Of a stretch of DNA of 49,977 nt, positions 1 to 8,258 are shown one piece after another. The stretch comes from Myxococcales bacterium (GTDB lineage: Bacteria > Myxococcota_A > Polyangia > Palsa-1104 > SHYY01). The DNA lies in assembly GCA_009692555.1 (NCBI GenBank), contig SHYY01000017.1, forward strand, positions 1-49,977. Direction: 5' to 3'. The notes under the pieces are model-generated. The model worked only from the letters and a program-made list of their open reading frames with translations, ran no database searches and was not told where the DNA came from. Both the position numbers and the translations under genes were made by a program. Numbering within the stretch: position 1 is the first letter of the stretch; each line of letters opens with the position of its first letter.

Positions 1-1037
1 TCGATGCGGAAGAACTTGCCGCTGTTGTAGCTGCCCGGGTAGGCGTCCGAGGGGCCGAAGTCGAGGGCGCCCGGACCGAGGGTGAGCGGGCGGCCGGTGG
101 AGTTGGAGACGTTGGTGTTGGTGGTGAGCAGGATGCACTCGTCGTCGAGGCCGTAGAACTCCTGGGCCATGCCGTTCTGGCAGGGCGCGCCCTTGACGTC
201 GTCGAGGTCGTCGGCGGTGTTGTTCATGTTGCAATCGGAGTTGATCAGGCCGTCGCCGTCGACGTCCTTGGAGGTGTCGATCTTGCCGTTCTTGTTGCGA
301 TCCTTGCAGCAGGGGAGGTCGTTGCAGATCTTGGTGACCGACGACTGGCCGCCGAAGGCGCGGTTGGCGACCCACAGGTCGCCGTTGAAGTCGACCGAGG
401 TGCGCGACGGGTAGTTGTTGCCCATCAGGACCTGCTGGGCGACGCCCTCGGGCATCTTCTGCTGGCGGTTCTGGAACTGCGGGTAGCTGTCCATCGCGCA
501 GCAGCCGTTCTTGCCGTCGCAGGCCATCTTGTTGCCGGTCAGGAGGGAGTTGCAGGTGACGGTGAAGTAGCGGCCGACCTCGCGGACGGTCTTGGAGTTG
601 ATCTTCGAGACGGTGCCCTTGCTCCAGTCGCTCGAGTTGGCGCCCCACAGGTAGTCGAAGGAGGCGTGGGTGGAGTCGAGGACCAGGAAGCCGTTGACGT
701 CGCGGCCGACGCCGTCGTTGGCCTGATTGGGATCGGCCGGCTTGTCGGTGGAGAGGGGGAAGCGCTTCTGGTTGGCGGGATCGAACTCCAGGCCGGCGCA
801 GCTCGGATCTTGATCCATGCAGCCGTTCTTTTCGCCCGGGATCGGTCCGCCTGCGTCGTCGCTGCCGCCGGTGCCCGCGAGATCCTCGGTCTCGAAGCTG
901 AAGGTCAAGTCCTTGGGACCTTTCGGGCCCCCGCCTCCGGCGTCGATGTAGCCGCCGGTGCTCTGACCGCAGCCGGCGGCGGCCAGGGAGAGCGCCGCGG
1001 CGGCGCCGATCAGCAGTGTTCGAAATGACCTGTTCAT
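1..1037 (-). CDS. Vgb/NHL-like beta-propeller lipoprotein, 3' end cut by window edge
   Basis: The reading frame is open from the ATG at 1037 to the window start (345 codons seen). It begins MNRSFRTLLIGAAAALSLAA followed by GC, a lipoprotein signal with the lipid-modified Cys after AAAG. An AAGGAG Shine-Dalgarno lies upstream of the ATG. The protein is a paralogue of the next gene upstream (1077-3176): both share the NDGVGRD, DSTHASFD, KINSKT-REV-RYFTVTCNSL and CDGKNGCCAMDS blocks and a DxNxNGxID...DxDGDGL calcium-binding-type segment. Blocks such as SVDFNGDLWVANRAFGGQSS resemble the streptogramin-lyase (Vgb)/NHL propeller repeat. It lies 39 nt downstream of its paralogue on the same strand, so the two are probably co-transcribed. 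Its function is unknown; an outer-membrane or periplasmic binding protein is an inference. Confidence 0.8.
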   Translation of the reverse strand, partial: MNRSFRTLLIGAAAALSLAAAGCGQSTGGYIDAGGGGPKGPKDLTFSFETEDLAGTGGSDDAGGPIPGEKNGCMDQDPSCAGLEFDPANQKRFPLSTDKPADPNQANDGVGRDVNGFLVLDSTHASFDYLWGANSSDWSKGTVSKINSKTVREVGRYFTVTCNSLLTGNKMACDGKNGCCAMDSYPQFQNRQQKMPEGVAQQVLMGNNYPSRTSVDFNGDLWVANRAFGGQSSVTKICNDLPCCKDRNKNGKIDTSKDVDGDGLINSDCNMNNTADDLDDVKGAPCQNGMAQEFYGLDDECILLTTNTNVSNSTGRPLTLGPGALDFGPSDAYPGSYNSGKFFRI

Positions 1038-1076
1038 GGCGCGCTCCTTGGCCGAAAGTTTTGTTACAACGGGCAG

Positions 1077-3176
1077 TTAACCCGTCGGGATGCCGCACTC
1101 GAAATAGATGCCGAGGCTCTTCAGCTTCGGACCCTTGTCCTTGGCCATGGTCGCGAAGTTGACCTCGACCTGCAGGTAGCCGTCGTCCTTCTCGTTCGGG
1201 ACCAGCGGCATGTTGGTCATGAGGTCGGCCGGCGAGACGCTGAAATCGGGCGACCACTGGCCCCAGGAGAGGTCGGGCTTGGAGGTCTTGCCGCTGCGGA
1301 CGTGCACGCTGAGCTTGGTGTTGAGGGGGATCTCGGCGTCCCACTTGATCGCCATCCACTTGGTGTCGCCGGCGTCGACGCCGTCGACGCAGCCCTTGGC
1401 GATGTAGGACCAGGTGGCGTGCGGGCGGGTGAAGTTGCGGAGGCCGAAGCCGGTGAAATCGGAGTAGGTGTAGGGCGACGGGCTGCTGGCGTTGTTGTCC
1501 TTCAGGTAGCAGCGATCGCCGCCCGGGCACTTGTTGTTGCCCATCGGTGGGGAGACGAGATCGGGCATCGTCATCTGGCCTTTCACGTCGACCTGGACGC
1601 GCGTGGCGTAGCCGCTGCCGCCGATGTTCCAGATGTTCTGCTCGCGGTCGACGCCCACGCCCTTGCCGTCGCCGGCGACGGGCACCGACGGGTACATCGC
1701 GCCGTCGACCAGCACGTCCTGGCCCTTCGGGAGCTTGAGATCGGAGGCCGGAATGCGGACGATGGTCGAGCCGCCGGCCTGCCAGGCGAAGTACTGGTTG
1801 GCGCTGCGGGCGTCGACGGCGATGCCGATTCCGTAGTTGTTCCCGTTGTTCCCGCCTGGCTTCTGGATCATCGTCCAGTAGCCGTTGCCGAGGCCGGCGA
1901 AGCCGTTCTTGCGATCGGGGGTGTAGCGGCAGGTGCCGAAGGAGAGGCAGGCCACCCAGATGTTCTGATCGCGATCGAGGCCGACGCCGTAGCCGGTGAG
2001 CTGACCGACGGTGGGGGTGCGGGCGGCGCCGACCTCGCTGGTCTTCTTGGTGTTGAAGTAGCAGAGCGGGGCCTGCGAGAGGTTGGGCGACCAGCCGTAG
2101 CCGGAGGAGTCGACCACCAGGCCGTAGGGCTTGCACTGCTGCGGGAGGACGGCGACGTCCTTGGTCATGCCGGTGGTGCCGTCGATGCGGAAGAACTTGC
2201 CGTCGTTGTAGGTGCCGGCCCAGGCGTCGGAGGGGCCGAAGTCCTGGGCGCCTGGCCCGAGGCTGAGCGGGCGGCCGTACTGCATCGGCGAGCCGGTGTT
2301 GGTGGTGAAGAGGACGCACTCGTCGTCGAGGCCGTAGAACTCCTGGGCCATGCCGTTGGTGCAGGGCGCCTTCTTGACCGAGGCGAGATCGTCGGGCTGC
2401 CCGTCGGTGTTGCAGTCGGTCTGGATCAGGCCGTCGCCGTTGCTGTCCTTGGAGGTGTCGATCTTGCCGTTGCCGTTGCGATCGATGCATGAGCCGGTGT
2501 CGTTGGCGATCTTGGTGGCCGACGACTGGCCGGAAAAGGCGCGGTTGGCGATCCACATGTTGCCGTCGAAGTCAATGGCGGTGCGCGAGGGCATGTTGTT
2601 CATGAGGTTCACGGCCTGGTAGGAGCCGCTCGCCTGGCCGCCCTTGCGGTTCATGAACTGGGGGTTGCTGTCCATCGCGCAGCAGCCGTTCTTGCCGTCG
2701 CACGGGCCCTGGTTGCCGCTCTTGAGGGAGTTGCAGGTGACGGTGAAGTAGCGGGCGACCTCGCGGATGGTCTTGGAGTTGATCTTCGAGGTGGTGCCCT
2801 TGTTCCAGTCGCCCGAGTTGGCGACCCACAGGAAGTCGAAGGAGGCGTGGGTGGAGTCGAGGACCAGGTAGCCGCTCGCGTCGCGGCCGACGCCGTCGTT
2901 GGACTGGTTGGGATCCGGGGGCTTGTCCGACGAGAGGGGGAACTTCTTCTGGTTGTCGGGGTCGAACTCGACGCCCTGGCAGCTCGGGTCCTTGTCGCCG
3001 CAGTTGTTGAGCTGGTTGGGATCGCCACCGTCGGCGCCGGCGCCTCCGTCTTCGCCGTTGTTGAAGACGAAGGAGAGGTCCTTGGTGCCGCCGCCGTTGC
3101 CACCGGGCGTGCCCTGATTGCAGGCGAGGGGGGCCAGGGCGGCAGCGGCGAGGGCGAACGAGTAACGGATTTTCAT
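1077..3176 (-). CDS. Vgb/NHL-like beta-propeller lipoprotein (tandem paralogue)
   Basis: About 699 residues. I chose the ATG at 3176 because GGAGGC sits just upstream; an in-frame TTG 12 nt earlier would overlap that Shine-Dalgarno. The N-terminus MKIRYSFALAAAALAPLAC is a lipoprotein signal (C19), followed by a Gly/Asp-rich stalk. A calcium-binding-like stretch (DRNGNGKIDTSKDSNGDG) lies near residues 235-255. From about 200 to 560 there are repeated propeller blades of the type GVGLDRDQNIWVACLS, AIDFDGNMWIANR and GVGVDREQNIWNIGG, as in streptogramin-lyase/NHL proteins. The last 100 residues look like a separate beta-sandwich (WSYIAKGCVDG, LSVHVRSG). The downstream paralogue at 1-1037 shares the whole visible architecture. 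The family is recognised by fold only; no catalytic residues for lyase activity can be assigned. It is probably surface-exposed. Confidence 0.85.
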   Translation of the reverse strand: MKIRYSFALAAAALAPLACNQGTPGGNGGGTKDLSFVFNNGEDGGAGADGGDPNQLNNCGDKDPSCQGVEFDPDNQKKFPLSSDKPPDPNQSNDGVGRDASGYLVLDSTHASFDFLWVANSGDWNKGTTSKINSKTIREVARYFTVTCNSLKSGNQGPCDGKNGCCAMDSNPQFMNRKGGQASGSYQAVNLMNNMPSRTAIDFDGNMWIANRAFSGQSSATKIANDTGSCIDRNGNGKIDTSKDSNGDGLIQTDCNTDGQPDDLASVKKAPCTNGMAQEFYGLDDECVLFTTNTGSPMQYGRPLSLGPGAQDFGPSDAWAGTYNDGKFFRIDGTTGMTKDVAVLPQQCKPYGLVVDSSGYGWSPNLSQAPLCYFNTKKTSEVGAARTPTVGQLTGYGVGLDRDQNIWVACLSFGTCRYTPDRKNGFAGLGNGYWTMIQKPGGNNGNNYGIGIAVDARSANQYFAWQAGGSTIVRIPASDLKLPKGQDVLVDGAMYPSVPVAGDGKGVGVDREQNIWNIGGSGYATRVQVDVKGQMTMPDLVSPPMGNNKCPGGDRCYLKDNNASSPSPYTYSDFTGFGLRNFTRPHATWSYIAKGCVDGVDAGDTKWMAIKWDAEIPLNTKLSVHVRSGKTSKPDLSWGQWSPDFSVSPADLMTNMPLVPNEKDDGYLQVEVNFATMAKDKGPKLKSLGIYFECGIPTG

Positions 3177-3324
3177 GGGAGCCTCCAAAATTCCATGACC
3201 GAGCGCTCCGGGAGGCGGGCGATCTCGGTCAGGATACGCCGCTTTCGGCGGGCGGGCGGAGTGTTTCTTCCATGGATGGGGTCGGCGTGTGCAGATGTGG
3301 GGCCAGTACGGCCAGTTACGTGCA

Positions 3325-3747
3325 TCACTTCGCCTTGGGCGGGGCCTTGGAGAGCGCTTCGATGCGGTGCCACTGGGGGTCGGTGAGGGGCACGAAGGAG
3401 AGGCGGCCTTCGCGCACCAGGGGGCTGCCGGCGAAGGCGGGATCGGCCTTCAGGGTGGCGAGCGTGACCGGGGTTGGCAGGCGCTCGCGGGCGGTGAGGT
3501 CTACGACCAGGCGCCTGGGGTCGTCGAGCTGGGGATCGGGGTAGGCGGCGCGCACGATCTCGGCGACGCCGATCGCGCTCTTCTCGTCGCCGGTGTGGTA
3601 GACGAGGGCGCGGTCACCGACGGTGGCGGAGCGCATGTGCTTGAGCGCGGCGGGGTTGTTGATGCCGTCCCAGCAGGTGCGGCGGTCGCGCAGGAGATCG
3701 TCGAAGCTGTAGACCGAGGGCTCGGTCTTGAGGAGCCAGTACGCCAT
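3325..3747 (-). CDS. EVE domain protein (thymocyte nuclear protein 1-like)
   Basis: A 140-residue protein that is a single EVE domain (PUA-like fold, proposed to bind modified nucleobases). It starts MAYWLLKTEPSVYSFDDL and contains WDGINNPAALKHMR, GDRALVYHTGDEKSAIGVAEI and the C-terminal FVPLTDPQWHRIEAL, all characteristic of THYN1/YgbK-type EVE proteins. The length equals the usual single-domain family length. No Shine-Dalgarno is visible. TAGACT lies 6 nt before the ATG, so the mRNA is predicted to be leaderless. The gene diverges from the esterase gene at 3814, and the two -10 boxes lie within 53 bp. It is probably a cytoplasmic housekeeping gene. Confidence 0.93.
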   Translation of the reverse strand: MAYWLLKTEPSVYSFDDLLRDRRTCWDGINNPAALKHMRSATVGDRALVYHTGDEKSAIGVAEIVRAAYPDPQLDDPRRLVVDLTARERLPTPVTLATLKADPAFAGSPLVREGRLSFVPLTDPQWHRIEALSKAPPKAK

Positions 3748-3753
3748 GCGCGG

Positions 3754-3806
3754 AGTCTAGTCACGGGCGGCGGTGGTTGACAGTCCGGAGTGGGGTGGTC
3801 TATGGG
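3754..3806. promoter_or_regulatory. divergent promoter pair (EVE gene and esterase gene)
   Basis: On the minus strand TAGACT (3754-3759) ends 6 nt before the EVE ATG. On the plus strand TTGACA (3777-3782), an 18-nt spacer and TATGGG (3801-3806) end 7 nt before GTG 3814. Both would start transcription at or next to the start codon. Confidence 0.55.
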
Positions 3807-3813
3807 CTGTCGC

Positions 3814-4989
3814 GTGCGTTACCTCTGGATTTTGGTTTTTCTGGCAGGGTGCGGGACGACGCCGGTCGAGATGGGCGACCTCGGGAGCGGCGACGCGGCG
3901 GGCCTCAGCGACGGGGGCGACGGCGGTGCGCCGCAGACCGGGAAGACGACGGTGATCCGGGTGCACTACCCGGCGGGGATCAAGAAGATCGCGATCCGTG
4001 GGGCGCCGGGGCAGGCGGGCGGGCCGCTCGACTGGGAGAAGGGCAAGGCGATGGTGGCCGGGGCGGAGGATGTCTGGACCTTCCAGAGCGAGGCGATCAC
4101 CGTCGCCACGGAGTGGAAGCCGCTGCTCGACGACGTGACGTGGTCGCGCGGGCCGAACTACCGGGTGGAGGCGGGGGCGACGGTGGATGTGTGGCCGCAT
4201 TTCACGTCGACGCACGGGGAGGTGGTGAAGCTGATCGCTTCGTTCCACTCGGCGAAGCTGAAGAGCGATCGGACGATCTGGGCCTACCTGCCGGCCAGCT
4301 ACGGCGAGAACACCCGGGCGCGCTTCCCGTCGCTGTACATGCACGACGCGCAGAACCTTTTCGATGCCAAGGTGGCCTTCGGCGGCCGCGAGTGGCGGGT
4401 CGACGAGACGCTCGACGGGGCGGCGGAGGACGGGACGATCCGGGAGGCGATCGTCGTCGGGATCGCGAATAGCGCCGAGCGAATCTACGAGCTGACACCG
4501 ACGGAGGGCGGGATGGGCGGTGGGGGCGGCGATGCCTACCTGGCGATGATCGTCGAGGAGGTGAAGCCGAAGGTGGACGGGATGCTGCGGACCAGGCCGG
4601 GGCGGGAGGAGACGGGGGTTCTGGGATCGTCGCTGGGCGGGCTGATCTCGTCGTACGCGGGGTGCAAGCGCGGGGTGACGTTCGGGCTGGTGGGGGCGAT
4701 GTCGCCGTCGACGTGGTGGGACCAGCGGGTGCTGCTCGGGCTGGTGACGGCGAGCAAGGGGCAGGGGATGATGATGCGGCCTTTGAGGGTTTATGTGGAT
4801 AGCGGGGATAGCGGGCCTTCGATGGATGGTGCGGCGGATACCGAGGTGCTCGCGGAGAGGTATCGCGGGATCGGCTACAGCGACGGGGTGGACTTCAAGT
4901 TCGTGGTGCAGAAGGGCGGGCAGCACAACGAGATGTACTGGGCGGAGCGGCTGCCGGGGGCGCTCGGGTTCCTGCTCGGGCCGCGGTAG
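3814..4989 (+). CDS. secreted lipoprotein esterase, enterochelin-esterase-like (Fes/IroE fold)
   Basis: About 391 residues from GTG 3814, which gives a clean lipoprotein signal (M)RYLWILVFLAGC; ATG 3802 is an alternative four codons upstream. The body is an alpha/beta-hydrolase of the putative esterase family. It has a GSSLGG nucleophile elbow near residue 273, the oxyanion-side YMHDAQNLFDA block, and a C-terminal GGQHNE segment supplying the catalytic His. Members hydrolyse ester bonds in substrates such as siderophores or plant cell-wall feruloyl groups; the substrate here is unknown. A sigma70-type promoter directly abuts the start. The next gene starts 40 nt downstream with its own Shine-Dalgarno and is also an exported protein. 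Confidence 0.82.
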   Translation: MRYLWILVFLAGCGTTPVEMGDLGSGDAAGLSDGGDGGAPQTGKTTVIRVHYPAGIKKIAIRGAPGQAGGPLDWEKGKAMVAGAEDVWTFQSEAITVATEWKPLLDDVTWSRGPNYRVEAGATVDVWPHFTSTHGEVVKLIASFHSAKLKSDRTIWAYLPASYGENTRARFPSLYMHDAQNLFDAKVAFGGREWRVDETLDGAAEDGTIREAIVVGIANSAERIYELTPTEGGMGGGGGDAYLAMIVEEVKPKVDGMLRTRPGREETGVLGSSLGGLISSYAGCKRGVTFGLVGAMSPSTWWDQRVLLGLVTASKGQGMMMRPLRVYVDSGDSGPSMDGAADTEVLAERYRGIGYSDGVDFKFVVQKGGQHNEMYWAERLPGALGFLLGPR

Positions 4990-5029
4990 CTGTCATGCTC
5001 ACGCACGACCGACAGGCAAGGAGCTTGCG

Positions 5030-6388
5030 ATGAATCTCGACCGCCGCTTTCTGTCCCTCCTCCTGGCGCTCCCGCTCGTCGCTTTCGGGGGCGAGGACGA
5101 GCCGGGCCGGCATCACGACGGCCGGGTCAGGCCCGAGGTCGTGAGCGCGCCGACCCCCGCGGTCACCACTGTGGCGCTCGCGGCCACCGGCTTCACGCCA
5201 CAGACGCGCCTCGGATTCACCGCCGGCGATCAGTGGGAGCCGGCCGTCGCCGCGGATCGCTTCGGCAGCGTCTATCTCCTCTACCCTCAGTACGGCGGCG
5301 TGCCCGGTTGCGCCTCCTGCCCGAGCCCCGCCATGATGCTCCAGGTCAGCCGCGATCGCGGCATCACGTGGGCGCCGCCGTTCCAGATCGCCGCTCCCGG
5401 CACCGGACAATGGGACGCCCAGATCGTCGTCGATCCCGTCGATGGCAGGACGGTCTATGCGTCATGGCTGCAGAATGGAAAGAGCGACACCGTCGTCGCG
5501 CGCTCCGCCGACTCCGGCGTGACCTGGTCGATCGCCACCGCCGACCGCACCAACGCCGGCACCGACAAGCCGATCCTGGCGGTGCGCGGCAGCGACGTCT
5601 ACGTCGTGTTCAACCACGCGCAGAAGGTCTGGTGCGCCTCCTCCCACGACGGCGGCCGGACCTTTGCCGCGACCAACATCAACGTCAACGGGAAGCTCGG
5701 CTGGGCGCTCGCCGGGGGTGGGACCGTCGTCGCGTCCGGCGCCGTCCATTTCGCCTGGGCGGGCTATGAAGGAAGCGGCGGCGCCAAGGGGAAGGTCAAT
5801 CTCTTCGTGAGCACGTCCAGCAACGGCGGCGCGACGTGGACGAACAAGGTGATCGATGTCTCCGGCGCTCCCTACGACTGCTCGGCCTATCAATGCGGGT
5901 GGGCCTACCTGGGGGCCCAGATGGCGATCGCCTCCGACGCCGCCGGGACGCTCTACCTGCTCTGGAATCGCGGCGCGGTCGACAAGGGGGTGGAGCGCGT
6001 GTATTTCGCGCGATCCACCGATGGCGGAGCCACCTGGTCCACCCGCCAGGAGGTCTCCACCGCCCCGGCCGGGGTCGCGCACGCCTTCCCCGCGCTCGCC
6101 GCGACCGGAGCCGGCGATGTGCGAATCGCCTGGATGGACGCGCGCAAAGCGCCCCTCTGGAATACCTACTACCGCTCTTCCAGCAACGGCGGCACCACCT
6201 GGTCCGCCGAGAGCCGCCTCTCGAGCTTTGTGGGGGGTTACTCGTATGTCCAGCCCGACGGATTCGCCTTTCCCTTCGGCGATTATTTCGAGCTCGACAT
6301 CGACGAGCAGGGCACCGCCCACGTGATCTGGGGCGAGGGCGCGAACTACCAAACGCCTGGATCGATCTGGTATTCGCGCGGGCGGTGA
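5030..6388 (+). CDS. exported Asp-box (BNR/sialidase-fold) propeller protein
   Basis: 452 residues from ATG 5030, preceded by AAGGAG. A hydrophobic signal (RRFLSLLLALPLVAFGG) has no lipobox Cys, so the product is probably secreted. Six Asp-box motifs of the type S-x-D-x-G-x-T-W occur at roughly residues 107 (SRDRGITW), 160 (SADSGVTW), 204 (SHDGGRTF), 263 (SSNGGATW), 330 (STDGGATW) and 383 (SSNGGTTW). They are the turn motifs of six-bladed sialidase-type propellers. The Arg triad and Tyr nucleophile of real sialidases cannot be identified, so the enzyme activity is uncertain. A strong intrinsic terminator lies about 240 nt downstream, inside a repeat element. Confidence 0.82.
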   Translation: MNLDRRFLSLLLALPLVAFGGEDEPGRHHDGRVRPEVVSAPTPAVTTVALAATGFTPQTRLGFTAGDQWEPAVAADRFGSVYLLYPQYGGVPGCASCPSPAMMLQVSRDRGITWAPPFQIAAPGTGQWDAQIVVDPVDGRTVYASWLQNGKSDTVVARSADSGVTWSIATADRTNAGTDKPILAVRGSDVYVVFNHAQKVWCASSHDGGRTFAATNINVNGKLGWALAGGGTVVASGAVHFAWAGYEGSGGAKGKVNLFVSTSSNGGATWTNKVIDVSGAPYDCSAYQCGWAYLGAQMAIASDAAGTLYLLWNRGAVDKGVERVYFARSTDGGATWSTRQEVSTAPAGVAHAFPALAATGAGDVRIAWMDARKAPLWNTYYRSSSNGGTTWSAESRLSSFVGGYSYVQPDGFAFPFGDYFELDIDEQGTAHVIWGEGANYQTPGSIWYSRGR

Positions 6389-6460
6389 GGGGGGCTCGCG
6401 CGCTGCGCTGGGGAAACTGGGGTTCTGTGGATTGGCCGCCGATCGCAGGCGCGGGAAGCT

Positions 6461-6682
6461 CTAGTGTCCTGTCCGAGAAATTCTTTGCAGAATTTCTCGG
6501 CCAGAACACTAGCCATGATCCCACGGGGCGTGCCGCCCCGCCCCGTCGGCCCTCCCCCAATCGATCCTGGGGGCAAGCCCCCGTCCGCCTGGGTCCCCAC
6601 CCCTGCTCGCGGCGGCACTTGCCGCCGGGCCGCGGCAGTGCGCGGCCTTTTTCTACTGCGAACTTCTGTGCCGGGACACTAG
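6461..6682. mobile_element. short inverted-repeat-bounded element (MITE-like)
   Basis: The left edge CTAGTGTCC (6461) is mirrored by GGACACTAG at the right edge (to 6682). At the left end a long hairpin (6461-6512) has a perfect 12-bp stem, CCGAGAAATTCT/AGAATTTCTCGG with a TTGC loop, inside outer arms CTAGTGT/ACACTAG. No gene lies inside. The right-edge CTA is read as the TAG stop of the adjacent dehydrogenase. About 220 bp, consistent with a non-autonomous element; no target duplication was identified. Confidence 0.5.
6628..6652 (+). terminator. intrinsic terminator
   Basis: A perfect 7-bp GC stem GGCCGCG/CGCGGCC with a 6-nt loop is followed directly by TTTTT. It is the only classical stem plus T-run I found between 6388 and 6679. 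Confidence 0.75.
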
Positions 6683-7500
6683 GTGAAATCGGTGCGGTCG
6701 TCGATCGGCCAGAGGTCGCCCCACAGGGCCTGGCCGCCGTCGATGCGGAGGACGGCGCCGGTGATGAAGGCGGCGGCCGGGGAGGCGAGGTAGCAGATGG
6801 CGTGGGCGACCTCCTCGACGGTGCCGGCGCGCTTTTGCGGGGTGCGCTGGCGGCCCATCTCGACCACCGCTTCGCCGTACTGGACGGTGCCGCTAGAGGC
6901 GATCAGGCCGGGGGCGACGGCGTTGACCCGGACGTCGCTCTGGGCCCATTCGACGGCGAGCGACATGGTGAGGTTCTCGACGCCGGCGCGGGCGGCTCCG
7001 GTGTGGGCCATGCCGGGGAAGCCGCGGACGGCGTTGGCGGTGACGTTGACGATCGCGCCGCGACGGGCGGGGAGCATGGCGCGGGTGGCGACCTCGCGGG
7101 TGACAAAGAAGGTGCCGTTCAGGTTGTTGCGGATGACGGCCTCCCAGCCGCGCGGGGTGAGGGCGGCCGCGGGCGACGGGAACTGGCCGCCGGCGTTGTT
7201 GACCAGGACATCGATCTGGCCGAAGCGGGCGAGCACGGCGTCGACCAGGCGCGCGATGGCGTCGGGCTCGCGGATGTCGCAGCGCTCGGCGATCACCTCG
7301 CCGTGGGACGATAGCTCGGCGAGCGCGGGATCGAGGTGCTCGGGCTTGCGGCTGGCGATCGCCACCTTGGCGCCGAGGGAGAGCAGCTCGAGGGTGGTGG
7401 CGCGGCCGATGCCGGTGCCGCCGCCGGTGACGAGGGCGACCTGCCCCTCGAACAGCCCGGGGGCGAAAGGGCTCCTGCGCGCGGCTTCAAGATGGAGCAT
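6679..7500 (-). CDS. short-chain dehydrogenase/reductase, trans-2-enoyl-CoA reductase (PECR)-like
   Basis: 273 residues. The Rossmann nucleotide motif is TGGGTGIGRATT near residue 26, and NNAGGQ lies near 112. The catalytic region reads IVNVTANAVRGFPGMAHTGAARAGVENL, so the usual Tyr of YxxxK is not in its normal place. This HxGAARAGV...LAVEW pattern is the one seen in peroxisomal trans-2-enoyl-CoA reductase and related SDRs, so NADPH-dependent reduction of an enoyl-CoA is the best guess. There is no Shine-Dalgarno; TATCTT lies 6 nt before the ATG, suggesting a leaderless mRNA. The TAG stop is formed by the edge of the inverted-repeat element at 6461-6682. It lies 17 nt downstream of the selenoprotein-like gene. 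Confidence 0.88.
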   Translation of the reverse strand: MLHLEAARRSPFAPGLFEGQVALVTGGGTGIGRATTLELLSLGAKVAIASRKPEHLDPALAELSSHGEVIAERCDIREPDAIARLVDAVLARFGQIDVLVNNAGGQFPSPAAALTPRGWEAVIRNNLNGTFFVTREVATRAMLPARRGAIVNVTANAVRGFPGMAHTGAARAGVENLTMSLAVEWAQSDVRVNAVAPGLIASSGTVQYGEAVVEMGRQRTPQKRAGTVEEVAHAICYLASPAAAFITGAVLRIDGGQALWGDLWPIDDRTDFT

Positions 7501-7506
7501 CGGGGG

Positions 7507-7512
7507 AAGATA
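7507..7512 (-). promoter_or_regulatory. -10 box TATCTT, leaderless start for the dehydrogenase
   Basis: TATCTT is followed by CCCCCG and then the ATG at 7500. It lies in the gap just after the stop codon of the upstream gene, giving the dehydrogenase its own start site. Confidence 0.45.
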
Positions 7513-7517
7513 GCCGG

Positions 7518-8258
7518 CTATTTGCCGAGAAGCTTCAGCATCTTCGGGATGGCGGTCTTCACCGCGGAGTCGCCCATGCCGAGGACCGAGCCGTTGATCT
7601 TGTCGACGATCTTCATGGTCTTGAGATCGACCAGGAAGAGGCTCTCGCGCACGCCGAGGGCGTTGAAGGTGGCGAGCGGCATTCCGGCGGCGTCCTTCAC
7701 CGTCGTGACCGGGACCTTGTAGGCGTTGATCCAGGCGTCGAGGTTGGACTTGGCGGGCGCCTGGAATCCGTTGGTCTCGAGGACCTCCACCACCGCTCCG
7801 CCCGCGTCGGTGACGGTCTTGCCCTGCGCAGCCAGATCCTGGGCCGCGTGCTTGCAGCCGGGTCAGCCAAACTCCGAGATGTGGAGCATGGCGTAGGGGC
7901 GGCCGGATTTGCGGAGGGCATCCATGCTGTAGGGGCCGAAGTTCTTGGTGGTGGCGATCGCGTCGGCGGCGTCGTTGACGTAGCCCTCCCACTCCAGCGG
8001 CGGGAGAGTGTCGCCGACCTTGTTGCCGTAGGGGCCCTGCGGGTAGGTCGCGGCTACCGCGAGATCCGGGGAAGTCGTGAGATCCGCGTTTGCGGTGGCG
8101 AGGTCGTCGGTGGGGCCGTTGCCTCCCAGGTCGGGGCTGGACTTCGGGAGATCGGCGGCCCCGAGCGTCTGATCGGCCGTGCTGCCGTCGAGGAGGGTGA
8201 TCGTCCCGGGGCTGCAGGCGGCGAGCGCGAAGGCGGCGAAGGCGAGGCGGCGGCGCAT
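7518..8258 (-). CDS. putative selenoprotein: thioredoxin-like lipoprotein with UPGC motif
   Basis: Read as one frame with UGA (7863-7865) as selenocysteine, the product has 246 residues. The N-terminus MRRRLAFAAFALAACSPGT is a lipoprotein signal (C15), followed by a Pro/Asp stalk to about residue 70. The thioredoxin-like part begins YGNKVGDTLPPLEWEGYV, runs through SGRPYAMLHISEFG, then U132-PGC-KHAAQDL, and continues in frame to NLDAWINAYKVPVTTVKDAAG (a cis-Pro-type block), LFLVDLKTMKIV and the end at 7518. The UGA falls at the first position of a CxxC motif, and coding character is equally good on both sides. A hairpin at nt +15 to +36 after the UGA fits a bacterial SECIS. ATG 8258 follows the TAG of the previous gene directly, so translation is coupled. 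The alternative is a nonsense mutation or a sequencing error of TGC to TGA. The Sec machinery (selA/B/C) is not in this window. Confidence 0.78.
7827..7848 (-). promoter_or_regulatory. putative bacterial SECIS hairpin
   Basis: The mRNA reads CGCGGCC-C-AG-GAU-CU-GGCUGCG: a 7-bp stem, one bulged C, two more pairs and a GAU loop beginning with G. It starts 15 nt and loops 25 nt after the UGA, within the spacing known for bacterial SECIS elements. The AGGAUCU apex resembles the AGGUCU apex of the E. coli fdhF element. Confidence 0.6.

Noticed and set aside
1302..2492. Long plus-strand open frame opposite the propeller lipoprotein
   Set aside because: It is the antisense of a strong coding gene in high-GC DNA; its protein is Val/Gly/Ala-rich without any motif.
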